A stretch of DNA of 53,073 bases from positions 1 to 53,073 of the forward strand of contig CAYVUR010000003.1 in the NCBI GenBank assembly GCA_964455185.1. The letters are read 5' to 3'. Shown piece by piece: positions 7,571 through 16,492 of this stretch. Source of the stretch: CAISTG01 sp964455185 (GTDB lineage: Bacteria; Patescibacteriota; Patescibacteriia; 2-01-FULL-39-33). The translations under genes were made by a program, and so were the position numbers. Positions within the stretch are counted from its first letter, which is position 1. The number at the start of each line of letters is the position of its first letter. The notes below the pieces were generated by a model, which was given only the letters and a program-made list of their open reading frames with translations, searched no databases and was not told the origin of the DNA.

Positions 7571-8266
7571 AATTAATATTAATAGATAAGCAATAATAAT
7601 TATTATTATATCTATATATTTTTCTAAGAAAAATAATGATTGATAAATTACATCTTTTATATTAATATACTCATTATCATAAGTCATTTTTTTAGTAATG
7701 GGATATGTATTATCATTATTATAAATTTCTGATTTTCCAGGGATTCTAGTTCCAAATAATTGAACTACAATATTGGTTTTTCTATTTTCAAAAATACCTC
7801 CCAAACTAGCAATACCAATCTCTTGAAATTCTCTTCTTTCAATATTTTCTCTGTGTTTATCACTTTTTATCCAAGCATCAAATAATTCTTGACTATTAGA
7901 AAAATCTATAGCAAGATTTTCACCAGCATAAAAATATGGATAACCAGATTCTTTTATCCAATAAGAAAAACGTCGACCGTCTGGAGAGGTGTGACTAAAA
8001 TAATTTTTTTCTAAAATGTCTTTAGCTTTATTAATAGCTGCTTGAGTTAATCGGGGATTGGGTATAAGTTCATTTAAGCCATGATTTAATCTATATTGAT
8101 TAGTTAAATTTATTAATTCTTCTGCTTGGGCTCCACCATAAGGTTGTGATATTTCTATTATTGGATTATTAAATCTTTCTAAAAATAAAAATCCAGCCAA
8201 TATTATTTTAGCTATTATTAAAAATACACCGCAAAGTATTATTATTTTTTCTATTTTCTCAATCAT
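7547..8266 (-). CDS. CAP-domain (SCP/PR-1-like) membrane-anchored protein
   Basis: 239 residues. An N-terminal hydrophobic segment (about 8-28) anchors or exports it. The CAP domain follows: LTNQYRLNHGL near 50, YFSHTSPDGR with the conserved His, AGENLA, then SDKHRENI with the second His. A second hydrophobic segment (about 215-235) ends the protein, so the CAP domain is probably outside between two anchors. Bacterial CAP proteins are secreted; their activity is mostly undefined. Its 3' end overlaps the bidirectional terminator. Confidence 0.85.
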   Translation of the reverse strand: MIEKIEKIIILCGVFLIIAKIILAGFLFLERFNNPIIEISQPYGGAQAEELINLTNQYRLNHGLNELIPNPRLTQAAINKAKDILEKNYFSHTSPDGRRFSYWIKESGYPYFYAGENLAIDFSNSQELFDAWIKSDKHRENIERREFQEIGIASLGGIFENRKTNIVVQLFGTRIPGKSEIYNNDNTYPITKKMTYDNEYINIKDVIYQSLFFLEKYIDIIIIIIAYLLILIKMIIFKK

Positions 8267-8313
8267 TAATATTATTTTAGCATAAATTTAAATGATATGT
8301 TAGAATAAAAGAT

Positions 8314-9327
8314 ATGAAAAAGTTTATTATAATTATAATAATTTTAATATTTTTAATATTAAGTTCTTCTTTCTTGTTTTTAGCTTATGGTCCAGGAGGA
8401 TTTAATCAACAAATTGAATTTACTGTACAAGAGAATTTTGGCGCTTCTAGTATTGCTAATGAACTTAAAGCTAAAGGTTTAATTCGTAGTAAAATAGTTT
8501 TTAAACTTTTAGCTAGATTTTCTGGCTTGGAAAATAAATTAATAGCAGGAACTCATGTTTTTCCAGCACGAGCCAGTATAGCTGATATTCTTAAATTACT
8601 TAGCTTAAAACAATTATCATCTAGAGAAGTGAAAATAACTATTATTGAAGGTTGGAAAATTAAAGATATTGCTGAATATCTTAAAAATCAAGGTTTTTTT
8701 ACTGAAGAGGATTTTTTAGAAGCAGCAAAAATTAATAATTGGAAAAGTTTTTATTATTTTTTAGATGACCCACAAATAAAGACACTTGAAGGATATCTTT
8801 TTCCTGATACTTATATTGTTTATCGGGATGCTAAACCCGAAGATATTATTAAAAAAATGCTTGATAATTTTAAAAATAAAATTAATTCTGAGATATTAAT
8901 TGATTTAAAAAATAGTGGACGTAGTTTGCATGAAGCAATCATTTTAGCTTCTATTATTGAAAAAGAAGCGCTTTATGATGAGGATCGCTATATGATTAGT
9001 GATATTTTTCTTAAGAGATTAAAAGAAGGAATAGGATTGCAATCTGATGCTACAGTTAATTATGTAACTGGCAAAAAAACCTTACGTCCTAGTGCTAAAG
9101 ACCTTAAAATTGATTCGCCTTATAATACTTATAAATATAGAGGTTTGCCTCCGGGACCAATTTGTAATCCGGGATTAAGTTCAATTATAGCTTCAGTTTA
9201 TCCTAAATCTAATCCTTATTTTTATTTTTTAACCGATAATGAAGGACGAGCTCATTTTGCTAAAACTTATAATGAACATTTAATTAATATTGCTAAATAC
9301 CTTGATAAAAATAATAATTCTTTATAA
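8314..9327 (+). CDS. mltG: Endolytic murein transglycosylase MltG
   Basis: YceG-like enzyme that cleaves nascent glycan strands at the membrane. 337 residues: one N-terminal membrane anchor (about 3-25), a LysM-like region, and the catalytic domain with ASIIEKEA, whose Glu216 matches the catalytic Glu of the family. The conserved LQSDATVNY and SPYNTYKYRGLPPGPICNPG blocks are intact. A -10-like TAGAAT lies only about 9 bases before ATG and there is no SD. Confidence 0.95.
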   Translation: MKKFIIIIIILIFLILSSSFLFLAYGPGGFNQQIEFTVQENFGASSIANELKAKGLIRSKIVFKLLARFSGLENKLIAGTHVFPARASIADILKLLSLKQLSSREVKITIIEGWKIKDIAEYLKNQGFFTEEDFLEAAKINNWKSFYYFLDDPQIKTLEGYLFPDTYIVYRDAKPEDIIKKMLDNFKNKINSEILIDLKNSGRSLHEAIILASIIEKEALYDEDRYMISDIFLKRLKEGIGLQSDATVNYVTGKKTLRPSAKDLKIDSPYNTYKYRGLPPGPICNPGLSSIIASVYPKSNPYFYFLTDNEGRAHFAKTYNEHLINIAKYLDKNNNSL

Positions 9328-9338
9328 TTTTTTAAATT

Positions 9339-9366
9339 TTGACTAGATAGTTTTTCTTGTTATAAT
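9339..9366 (+). promoter_or_regulatory. Promoter of ctp-rplI
   Basis: TTGACT (9339-9344), 16-base spacer, TATAAT (9361-9366), about 24 bases before the ATG at 9390. Confidence 0.7.
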
Positions 9367-9389
9367 ATTTATAATTAAATTTATATAAA

Positions 9390-10682
9390 ATGTCAGAATT
9401 AAAAGAAAATAAAAAAATAAAATTTTTAAATAAACCAGTTTCTCTTTGGGTTGGTTTATTATTTGTTTTTTTAGCTTTTACTAGTGGGGTTTTAGCGGGA
9501 GGAAGTGGTCAGTTTTTAAATAATCAAATTATAATTAAAGGAGCTGATCCAGTTTACGCTACTTCAAGTTCAAGTGATAGTGGCAATGTAACTAACACTA
9601 AAGCAGAATTACCAAGTTATCTTCAAAAAGATGTTGATTTTAATCTTTATTGGAAAACTTGGAATATAATAAAAAGTAAATTTTATGATAAAAATGTTTT
9701 AGATACCAAACTTTTTTACGGGTCTTTAGCAGGATTAGTTTCTGCTTTAGGTGATCCATATTCTGTTTTTATGACTCCCAGCGATGCTGATGAATTTCAA
9801 AAAGATTTAGAAGGCAGTTTTGAGGGTGTGGGTATGGAAATAGCCATTAAAAATAACCAATTGATAGTTGTTTCGCCTTTAGAAGATTCGCCAGCTATGA
9901 AGGCTGGTTTACGTCCCAAAGATTGGATTATTAGAATAGATGGTGTTAGTACAGAGAAAATGAGTGCTGCTCAAGCTGTAAAATTAATCAGAGGACCCAA
10001 AGGAACAAAAGTCAAATTATCTATTTATAGAGAAGGAGCTAAGGATATTCAAGAAATAGAAGTTACTCGTGACGTAATTAATGTTAAAAGTTTAACTTGG
10101 GAATACAAAGCAAATGGATCAATTATTTGGATTAAAGTTAGACAATTTAATGATGATACAATTCCTTTATTTGATAAGGCAATCAAGGAAATAATTGCCA
10201 AAAAGAATGTTAAAGGTGTGATTCTTGATTTACGCAATAATCCTGGTGGTTATCTTGATACGGCTATTGCTATGGCTGGAGAATGGGATGGAGAGCAAGT
10301 TGTTGTTTCAGAAAGAAATAGAGAAGGTCAAGAGATTAAACATATTGCTAATTCTGTAGCTCGACTTAAAAATTACAAAACCGTAGTTTTAATAGATGCT
10401 GGTAGCGCTTCAGCTTCAGAAATTGTTGCAGGAGCTTTACAAGATTGGAAAAAAGCAACTATAGTTGGCATGAAATCATTTGGTAAAGGCTCAGTTCAGG
10501 ATTTAACTAATTTACCTGATGGTTCACAGATTAAATTAACTATTGCTAAATGGTTTACTCCCAATGGTCGTAGCATTGATGAACATGGCATTGAACCAGA
10601 TATTAAAGTTGATTTAACTGATGAAGATTATAATAAAGATCTTGACCCACAATTAGATAAAGCTTTAGAATTATTGAAATAG
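9390..10682 (+). CDS. Carboxy-terminal processing protease (S41, CtpA-like)
   Basis: 430 residues. The N-terminal hydrophobic segment (about 18-37) is a signal or anchor, so the protease works outside the membrane. A PDZ domain covers about 135-215, followed by the S41 domain. The catalytic Ser lies in GSASASE (338-344) and the partner Lys in FGKGSVQ (Lys366). Family members trim or degrade exported proteins from the C-terminus. rplI follows 12 bases after the stop and is probably co-transcribed. Confidence 0.95.
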   Translation: MSELKENKKIKFLNKPVSLWVGLLFVFLAFTSGVLAGGSGQFLNNQIIIKGADPVYATSSSSDSGNVTNTKAELPSYLQKDVDFNLYWKTWNIIKSKFYDKNVLDTKLFYGSLAGLVSALGDPYSVFMTPSDADEFQKDLEGSFEGVGMEIAIKNNQLIVVSPLEDSPAMKAGLRPKDWIIRIDGVSTEKMSAAQAVKLIRGPKGTKVKLSIYREGAKDIQEIEVTRDVINVKSLTWEYKANGSIIWIKVRQFNDDTIPLFDKAIKEIIAKKNVKGVILDLRNNPGGYLDTAIAMAGEWDGEQVVVSERNREGQEIKHIANSVARLKNYKTVVLIDAGSASASEIVAGALQDWKKATIVGMKSFGKGSVQDLTNLPDGSQIKLTIAKWFTPNGRSIDEHGIEPDIKVDLTDEDYNKDLDPQLDKALELLK

Positions 10683-10694
10683 TTATTAATTATT

Positions 10695-11135
10695 ATGAAA
10701 GTTATATATTTAAAAAATGAAGGAGAATATAAAAAAGGAGATATTAAAGAAGTTGCTGAAGGTTATTTTCGTAATTTTTTATTACCTAAAGGCATAGCTG
10801 TTTTAGCAGATAAGATTAATGTTTTCAAAGTCAAACAAGAATTAGATAAAAAGAATAAAGAAAAAAAAGGAAATTTATATGAATTACAGCAATTAGCTAA
10901 AATTATAAATGGACGTAAAGTAGAAATTATTTCTAAAGCTAATTCTAATGGTAAACTTTATGCTTCTGTTAGTTCCGAAGATGTTTTATTAGCATTAGTT
11001 AAACAAGGAATTAAAATTAAAAACGCCAAAATAATTTTTGAATCACATATAAAAGAGGCTGGTAATTATAAAGTTAAAATTGACTTAGGTCATGGAATTA
11101 TATCTGAAATAAATTTAGTAGTTAAAGTATGTTAA
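10695..11135 (+). CDS. rplI: 50S ribosomal protein L9
   Basis: 146 residues, full length. N-terminal domain has KGDIKEVAEGYFRNFLLPKGIA (the RNA-binding block, split here by the long helix that follows), then a helical linker and a C-terminal domain. L9 is missing from some CPR groups, so its presence helps to place the organism. Ends in the terminator at 11174. Confidence 0.95.
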   Translation: MKVIYLKNEGEYKKGDIKEVAEGYFRNFLLPKGIAVLADKINVFKVKQELDKKNKEKKGNLYELQQLAKIINGRKVEIISKANSNGKLYASVSSEDVLLALVKQGIKIKNAKIIFESHIKEAGNYKVKIDLGHGIISEINLVVKVC

Positions 11136-11173
11136 TAATAATTGGTAATTTTTTTGTTTATTAAAAAATAAAT

Positions 11174-11195
11174 AAGGGGTAATTGCCCCTTTTTT
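11174..11195 (+). terminator. Intrinsic terminator after rplI
   Basis: AAGGGG / CCCCTT arms with a 6-base loop, followed by a T run. Confidence 0.85.
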
Positions 11196-11233
11196 GGTTT
11201 AATTAATATTTAATAATAATAAATCAGTATAGT

Positions 11234-12859
11234 ATGTCTAAATATATTTTTGTAGTAGGAGGAGTCATGTCAGGAGTTGGTAAAGGTATTGCCGCTGCCT
11301 CAATTGGTAAAATTCTTCAATCAAAAGGTTTTAAAGTAACCGCTGTTAAAATTGATCCTTATCTTAATGTTGATGCCGGAACTATGAACCCAATAGAACA
11401 TGGAGAAGTTTTTGTGACTGCTGACGGAGATGAAACCGATCAAGATATTGGTAATTATGAAAGATTTTTAGATACAGAAATTTTACGCGATAATTATATG
11501 ACTAGCGGTCGAGTTTATCAATCAGTAATTAATCGCGAGAGAAATTTAGAATATGGCGGTAAATGTGTTGAAGCTGTACCTCATATTCCTTATGAAGTTA
11601 TTGATCGCATTAAGAAAGCAGAAGAAAAAGCTGGAGCTGAGATTACAATTATTGAAATTGGCGGCACTGTCGGTGAATTTCAAAACGCTCTTTTTTTAGA
11701 AGCGGCGCGTATGATGAATTTAAAAAATCCAGATGATGTAATTGTAGTAGTAGTAAGTTATTTACCGATACCTTCAAAAATTGGAGAAATGAAAACTAAA
11801 CCAACACAAATGGCAGTGCGAGCTCTTAATGAAGTAGGATTAATGGCTGATTTTTTATTATGTCGTTCTACTCATCCTATTGATACGCCGCGTCGTGAAA
11901 AGTTAGCTTTGTTTTGTAATGTGAAGCCAGAAAATGTAATTTCTGCTCCGGATGTTGATAGTGTATATGATATTCCTATTAATTTTGAAAAAGAAAATTT
12001 AGGAGATAAAATTTTATTAGAATTAAAATTAGAACCACGACAAAAAGATTTAGAAGAATGGCGTGTTTTTGTTGATAAAGTAAATAATGTAATAGAACCA
12101 ATTAAAATTGGAATTGTTGGTAAATATTTTGAATCAGGAGATTTTATTTTACCTGACGCTTATATTTCTGTTATTGAAAGTTTGAAATATGCTGCTTGGC
12201 ATAATAATCGAAAACCAATAATTGAATGGATTAATTCTGATTTATATGAAAAAGAACCAGAAAAATTAGTTGAACTCAACAATTATAATTGTTTAGTAGT
12301 GCCGGGTGGATTTGGTAGTAGGGGAGTTGAAGGTAAAATATCGGCTATTAAATTTGCTAGAGAAAATAAAATACCTTATCTTGGTCTATGTTATGGTATG
12401 CAATTAGCTACAATTGAATTTGCTAGAAATGTGTGTGGTTTAAATGATGCTAATACAACTGAAATTAATCCACATACTATGAATCCTGTAATTCATATTA
12501 TTCCAGAACAAGCTGAAAAATTGGCTAATAAACAATATGGCAATACTATGCGTTTAGGCGTTTATCCTTGTGTTCTTAAAGAGGGAAGTTTAGTAAGAAA
12601 ATTATATCAACAAACAGAAATTTATGAGCGTCATAGACATCGTTATGAATTTAATTTAGCATATAAAAATAAAATGGAAGAAGCCGGATTAGTTTTTTCT
12701 GGTATGAGTCCAGATGGGGAATTAGTAGAAATTATTGAATTATCTCAAGATCAGCATCCTTTTTTTATTGGTGTACAATTTCATCCTGAATTTTTATCAC
12801 GACCATTAAAGCCCCATCCTTTATTTTTTGGTTTAATTCAAGCTGGAATTAATAAATAA
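11234..12859 (+). CDS. pyrG: CTP synthase
   Basis: Converts UTP to CTP using glutamine-derived ammonia and ATP. 541 residues, full length. The synthetase domain starts with YIFVVGGVMSGVGKGI (P-loop-like). The class I glutamine amidotransferase domain has GLCYGMQ (nucleophile Cys386) and FHPEF near the end. No other pyrimidine gene is nearby. A folded terminator follows the stop and is shared with the convergent rpmA. Confidence 0.98.
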   Translation: MSKYIFVVGGVMSGVGKGIAAASIGKILQSKGFKVTAVKIDPYLNVDAGTMNPIEHGEVFVTADGDETDQDIGNYERFLDTEILRDNYMTSGRVYQSVINRERNLEYGGKCVEAVPHIPYEVIDRIKKAEEKAGAEITIIEIGGTVGEFQNALFLEAARMMNLKNPDDVIVVVVSYLPIPSKIGEMKTKPTQMAVRALNEVGLMADFLLCRSTHPIDTPRREKLALFCNVKPENVISAPDVDSVYDIPINFEKENLGDKILLELKLEPRQKDLEEWRVFVDKVNNVIEPIKIGIVGKYFESGDFILPDAYISVIESLKYAAWHNNRKPIIEWINSDLYEKEPEKLVELNNYNCLVVPGGFGSRGVEGKISAIKFARENKIPYLGLCYGMQLATIEFARNVCGLNDANTTEINPHTMNPVIHIIPEQAEKLANKQYGNTMRLGVYPCVLKEGSLVRKLYQQTEIYERHRHRYEFNLAYKNKMEEAGLVFSGMSPDGELVEIIELSQDQHPFFIGVQFHPEFLSRPLKPHPLFFGLIQAGINK

Positions 12860-12890
12860 AATAAAACCCCAATTTAGGGGATTTTATTTT
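12858..12890. terminator. Bidirectional terminator between pyrG and rpmA
   Basis: AAAATAAAACCCC / GGGGATTTTATTTT arms around AATTTA; T-rich on the plus side, and A-rich upstream so it also works for the minus strand. Confidence 0.85.
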
Positions 12891-12912
12891 ATTTAATTTT
12901 TTTATAGAATTA

Positions 12913-13185
12913 TTATTCTACACTAACAATTTGAGCAAATTCTAATTTTCCAGTGAATTTTTTGACTTTTTTCTTATTAAATTTTACTTTGCCGGGAGCA
13001 GTAGCAAAAATACTATCATCATTAGCACGTTTAGTGTTTTTACCGGGACGATAACGAGTGCCGCGCTGTTTAACGATAATAGAGCCAATTTTAGCAAGTT
13101 CTCCACCATAAAGTTTAATACCTAAACGTTGCGCATTAGAATCTCGCCCTAAACGGGTGCTACCTCCCGCTTTTTTATGAGCCAT
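12913..13185 (-). CDS. rpmA: 50S ribosomal protein L27
   Basis: 90 residues. Starts directly with MAHKKAGGS, the mature N-terminus that reaches the peptidyl transferase centre, so there is no cleavable prepeptide as in Firmicutes. QRLGIKLYGGE and RGTRYRPG are the family signatures. It stands alone, without the usual partner rplU. A folded leader lies upstream at 13224-13272. Confidence 0.97.
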   Translation of the reverse strand: MAHKKAGGSTRLGRDSNAQRLGIKLYGGELAKIGSIIVKQRGTRYRPGKNTKRANDDSIFATAPGKVKFNKKKVKKFTGKLEFAQIVSVE

Positions 13186-13223
13186 ATATTAAGATTTATT
13201 TGTTATTTATATTTATTTATTTG

Positions 13224-13272
13224 TTTTGGCTTTTCCACAGCTAATCCCTGCAAAGATTAGTTAAAACCAAAA
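13224..13272 (-). promoter_or_regulatory. Candidate rpmA leader structure
   Basis: On the minus strand TTTTGG (13267-13272) pairs with CCAAAA (13224-13229), enclosing the hairpin CTAATC-TTTGCAGG-GATTAG (13241-13260). It lies about 40-90 bases before the rpmA start in a stretch richer in G/C than its surroundings. It could bind L27 or another ribosomal protein; that role is inference. Confidence 0.4.
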
Positions 13273-13372
13273 TAATAATTCTATCGTATTTTAATAGTTT
13301 TGATTTAATTTGTCAAATTTATTTTACTTTTAAAAATTTTAAAATATTTTAAAATTAGTATAATTTAAATAT

Positions 13373-14554
13373 ATGACACTTAAAGATCAAGCAAAAAATT
13401 TACCTTTAGCTCCAGGAGTATATCAATATTTAGATAATCAGAAAAATATTTTATATATTGGCCGAGCTACTAATTTACGTCGCCGAGTTTTACAATATTT
13501 TAAACCTAATATAGAGCCACGTATTGAAGAAATGATTTCTTTGGCCTCAAAAATAAAATATACAAAAACAGATTCAGTTTTGGAGGCAATTATTCTTGAA
13601 GCTAATTTAATAAAAAAATATTGGCCTAAATATAATATTAAAGATAAAGATAATCGTTCTTTTGTTTGGTTAGTTTTTACTTCTGGTGATTATCCTAAAC
13701 CAATTATAATTCGCGAACGTGAATTATCTAAATTTCCTACAGATAAATTTAAAGTATTCGGTCCTTTTACAAGTTATTCATTACTTAAAGAAGCGTTAAA
13801 AATTTTACGTCGTATTTTTCCTTATAGTACTTGTAAACCAAATTCTGGATCCCCATGCTTTGATTATCAAATTGGTCAATGTCCAGGTGTTTGTATCGGT
13901 AAAATTTCACCTAATCAATATCAAAAAAATATTAAAGCTTTAATAATGATTTTTTCTGGTCAAAAAAAAATATTATTAAAAAAATTGTTTAAATCCGATC
14001 CTAAAATAACTGCAGCACTTAAACAAATTAATGATGTTGCTCTAATTTCTCGTGATGAATTATTAAATTTACCTCAGATTAATCGTATTGAGGCTTACGA
14101 TATTTCACATTTTTCAGGCAAGGAAACTATTGGGGCTATGTCAGTTTTTATCAATGGAGTTGCCGATAAAAGTAGTTATCGTTTGTTTAATATTAAAAAT
14201 ACAGGGAATAATGATTTTGCAGCTTTACAAGAGATGATTGAAAGGCGTCTTAATCATAAAGAATGGCCATTACCAGAAATTTTTTTAATTGATGGTGGTA
14301 GGCCGCAAATTAATTTTTTAATTAAATTATTTTCTAAGCGACAAATTGTTAAACCAATTATAGGTATTTCAAAATTGACAGGAGATAAATTAATTTTTCC
14401 TATAAAAACTTCCAAAGCAATTAAAGAATTAGCTGAACAACTTAAACCTATATTATTATATGCCCGCGATGAAGCACACCGTTTTAGTAATAAAGCTCGC
14501 CAACGTAAAATGAAAATTAATAGATTTGCTATTAATAAAGATTATATGTTATAA
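13373..14554 (+). CDS. uvrC: UvrC-like excinuclease, short form
   Basis: 393 residues against about 600 for standard UvrC, the dual-incision nuclease of nucleotide excision repair. Present: the GIY-YIG domain (GVYQYL, ILYIGRATNLRRRV, residues about 15-95), the Cys-rich segment (CKPNSGSPCFDYQIGQCPGVC, about 155-175), and the RNase H-like domain (EAYDISHFSG, FLIDGGRPQ, DEAHRF). Missing: the UVR motif that contacts UvrB and the C-terminal helix-hairpin-helix domain. The last residues are followed by an ordinary stop, with no remnant downstream. TATAAT at 13359-13364 leaves almost no 5' UTR. Confidence 0.9.
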   Translation: MTLKDQAKNLPLAPGVYQYLDNQKNILYIGRATNLRRRVLQYFKPNIEPRIEEMISLASKIKYTKTDSVLEAIILEANLIKKYWPKYNIKDKDNRSFVWLVFTSGDYPKPIIIRERELSKFPTDKFKVFGPFTSYSLLKEALKILRRIFPYSTCKPNSGSPCFDYQIGQCPGVCIGKISPNQYQKNIKALIMIFSGQKKILLKKLFKSDPKITAALKQINDVALISRDELLNLPQINRIEAYDISHFSGKETIGAMSVFINGVADKSSYRLFNIKNTGNNDFAALQEMIERRLNHKEWPLPEIFLIDGGRPQINFLIKLFSKRQIVKPIIGISKLTGDKLIFPIKTSKAIKELAEQLKPILLYARDEAHRFSNKARQRKMKINRFAINKDYML

Positions 14555-14582
14555 TAAAAATAATAATTAAATTTTTAAAAAT

Positions 14583-15473
14583 ATGAAAGAAAATGAAAAA
14601 GAATCTTTTTTTTCTAAATTAGATGAAATTTCAGACTTTTCTAATTCTAATAATTCTTCTAAATTTGAATTTTCAAATTTTAGAATAAAAAATAAACTAA
14701 TTTTGCCTAACCCTTTTAATCAATTAATAACTGCTTGGAAAATTTTTATTAGAAATTGGCAACATTTAGTTTTATTAACAGTTATTCCAATGATTTTAGT
14801 AGTTATTTTAGGTTTTTTTTTTTTTTTTTTGAATTGGATAACTTTTATTCCATTTGATCAAATCGAATCGCACACCAATGATTATACAGTTGAAATTTTA
14901 GGTTTAGTTTTTTTGGTTTCTAATTCTTTTTTTTCTAATATTCCTTTAGTTATATTTTTAACTGTAGTTTTTTTATTTTTTAGTTTAATAGTTTATCTTA
15001 TAATTTCAGTGGCTCAATTAATTGTATTAAAAAATGATGGAAGAAAAATTGATTTAGTATTAATAATTAAACAATCTTTTGCTTATATATTGAAATATTT
15101 TATTTTTATGATTCTTTATTCCACATGTTTATTAATTGGTTTATTGTTTTTAGTTATACCTGGCATAATTTTTATGGTTTGGTTTGGATTAGGTTATTTA
15201 GCAGTTGTTTTTGATGATTGCAAGCCGATTGAAGCTTTTAAACGTAGTAAAGAATTAGTGAAAGGTTATTGGTGGGATATATTTATTCGTTTTGTTTTTT
15301 TTGCTATTTTCTCATTTTTAGTTGCCTTGTTAATATTATTATTAAGAATTATTTTAAAGACAGATTATGTAGCAATTATATCTAATCTAATTTCTTTAGT
15401 AATGACTCCTTTATCAGTTGCTTATTTTACTGTTATTTATCAAGATTTAAAATTAATCAAAGAAAATAAATAA
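14583..15473 (+). CDS. Multi-pass membrane protein, unknown function
   Basis: 296 residues: about 55 polar residues, then five or six hydrophobic segments. The layout and the KRSKELVKGYWW stretch resemble membrane domains of the glycerophosphodiester phosphodiesterase-associated/DUF type, but I cannot assign a family firmly. An uninterrupted run of 18 T (14813-14830) encodes FFFFF in the first membrane segment and could slip. The gene lies 12 bases before a secreted protein gene and probably forms an operon with it and the lipoprotein gene. Confidence 0.7.
   Translation: MKENEKESFFSKLDEISDFSNSNNSSKFEFSNFRIKNKLILPNPFNQLITAWKIFIRNWQHLVLLTVIPMILVVILGFFFFFLNWITFIPFDQIESHTNDYTVEILGLVFLVSNSFFSNIPLVIFLTVVFLFFSLIVYLIISVAQLIVLKNDGRKIDLVLIIKQSFAYILKYFIFMILYSTCLLIGLLFLVIPGIIFMVWFGLGYLAVVFDDCKPIEAFKRSKELVKGYWWDIFIRFVFFAIFSFLVALLILLLRIILKTDYVAIISNLISLVMTPLSVAYFTVIYQDLKLIKENK
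14813..14830 (+). repeat. Homopolymer T18 within a coding region
   Basis: Eighteen T in a row, in frame, encoding five Phe and parts of the flanking codons. It is a potential slippage or phase-variation site and also a place where sequencing can miscount. Confidence 0.9.
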
Positions 15474-15485
15474 TAATACAAAAAT

Positions 15486-16151
15486 ATGAAAAATTTTAAA
15501 AAATCATTTTTTATTATTAGTTTAATTTTTTTAAGTTTAATAATAACCCCAACTGTTTCTGCTGTAGTTAATAATCAAAATAATCAATCTATTTCCGGTT
15601 CCAGAATTCAAACAGCAACTCAGAATACTGGAGCGTCAACTACCTTAAGAAATACAATACGAACAGTTGCTAATGGAGCTATTGATAAGTGTTCTACAAT
15701 AGAATCTAGAATACAACTTAAAGTTGGTAATTTTGATAACAAAAAAATTAGCCATTTAGAAGCATACAATAATATGAAAGAAAGATTAGCTAAAATTGAT
15801 GTTAGATTAACTGAGAAAGGATTAAATACTTCTAAATTAAAGTCTTATTTAGTTGTTTTAGATGAAAAAATTAAAAAATTTACTATTGATTATGCTAATT
15901 ATATTAATAAATTAAAGGAATCACAAATTTCAGTTTGTGGAAAGTCAAAAGGTGAATTTTTAGCAAAAATAAAAGAAGCAAAAGCGGCTTTAAAAATTGT
16001 ACATCAGGATATTTTAGATATCAAATCTTATTATGTAAATACCATTAAACCAGAACTACAAAATTTAAAGAAACAACTTAATGATTTAATTGCTACTTCA
16101 TCGAAATCTACAAATTTAAATCTTGAAAATCAAGCAAATTTAACTGAATAA
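15486..16151 (+). CDS. Secreted coiled-coil hypothetical protein
   Basis: 221 residues. A clear signal peptide (KK, hydrophobic 8-22, TVSA cleavage context near 26) sends it outside. The mature part is Ser/Thr/Asn-rich at first, then strongly helical with long charged repeats typical of coiled coils (about 75-210). Two Cys (near 69 and 152) could form a disulfide. No family recognised. Confidence 0.75.
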   Translation: MKNFKKSFFIISLIFLSLIITPTVSAVVNNQNNQSISGSRIQTATQNTGASTTLRNTIRTVANGAIDKCSTIESRIQLKVGNFDNKKISHLEAYNNMKERLAKIDVRLTEKGLNTSKLKSYLVVLDEKIKKFTIDYANYINKLKESQISVCGKSKGEFLAKIKEAKAALKIVHQDILDIKSYYVNTIKPELQNLKKQLNDLIATSSKSTNLNLENQANLTE

Positions 16152-16178
16152 AATTAATTAAATTATTAAATAAATTAT

Positions 16179-16436
16179 ATGAAAAAAACAATTTTTAATA
16201 TTTTTATTTTAGTTTCTTTATCTTTAGTATTATCTGGTTGTGGATTAAAAAATCAATATCAAAATAAAGAATCAGCACCGCAACAAACTTCAATTATTAC
16301 AAATCAATCATTACAGCAAGAAGAAAATAATATTAATCTTGATGAAGAAATGACGAATCTTGATATAACAATTGATAGTGCTAAAGAAACTGATTTTTCT
16401 CAAGATGAATTATCTGATTCTAATTTAGGAATATAA
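16179..16436 (+). CDS. Small putative lipoprotein
   Basis: 85 residues. The N-terminus MKKTIFNIFI...VLSGCG is a lipoprotein signal with lipobox LSGC, so Cys20 or 21 would be lipidated. The remainder is acidic and low-complexity. Last gene of the membrane/secreted trio, ending in the terminator at 16449. Function unknown. Confidence 0.75.
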   Translation: MKKTIFNIFILVSLSLVLSGCGLKNQYQNKESAPQQTSIITNQSLQQEENNINLDEEMTNLDITIDSAKETDFSQDELSDSNLGI

Positions 16437-16448
16437 TTAATTAAAATA

Positions 16449-16478
16449 AAAACGAGATTTTCAAAATCTCGTTTTTTT
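16449..16478 (+). terminator. Intrinsic terminator
   Basis: AAAACGAGATTTT / AAAATCTCGTTTT around one C, followed by a T run. The truB extended -10 box begins immediately after. Confidence 0.9.
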
Positions 16479-16486
16479 GTTATGCT
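16478..16486 (+). promoter_or_regulatory. truB extended -10 promoter
   Basis: TG-T-TATGCT lies 6 bases before the truB ATG (16493). The predicted transcription start coincides with the start codon, so the mRNA would be leaderless. Confidence 0.5.
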
Positions 16487-16492
16487 GATTTC

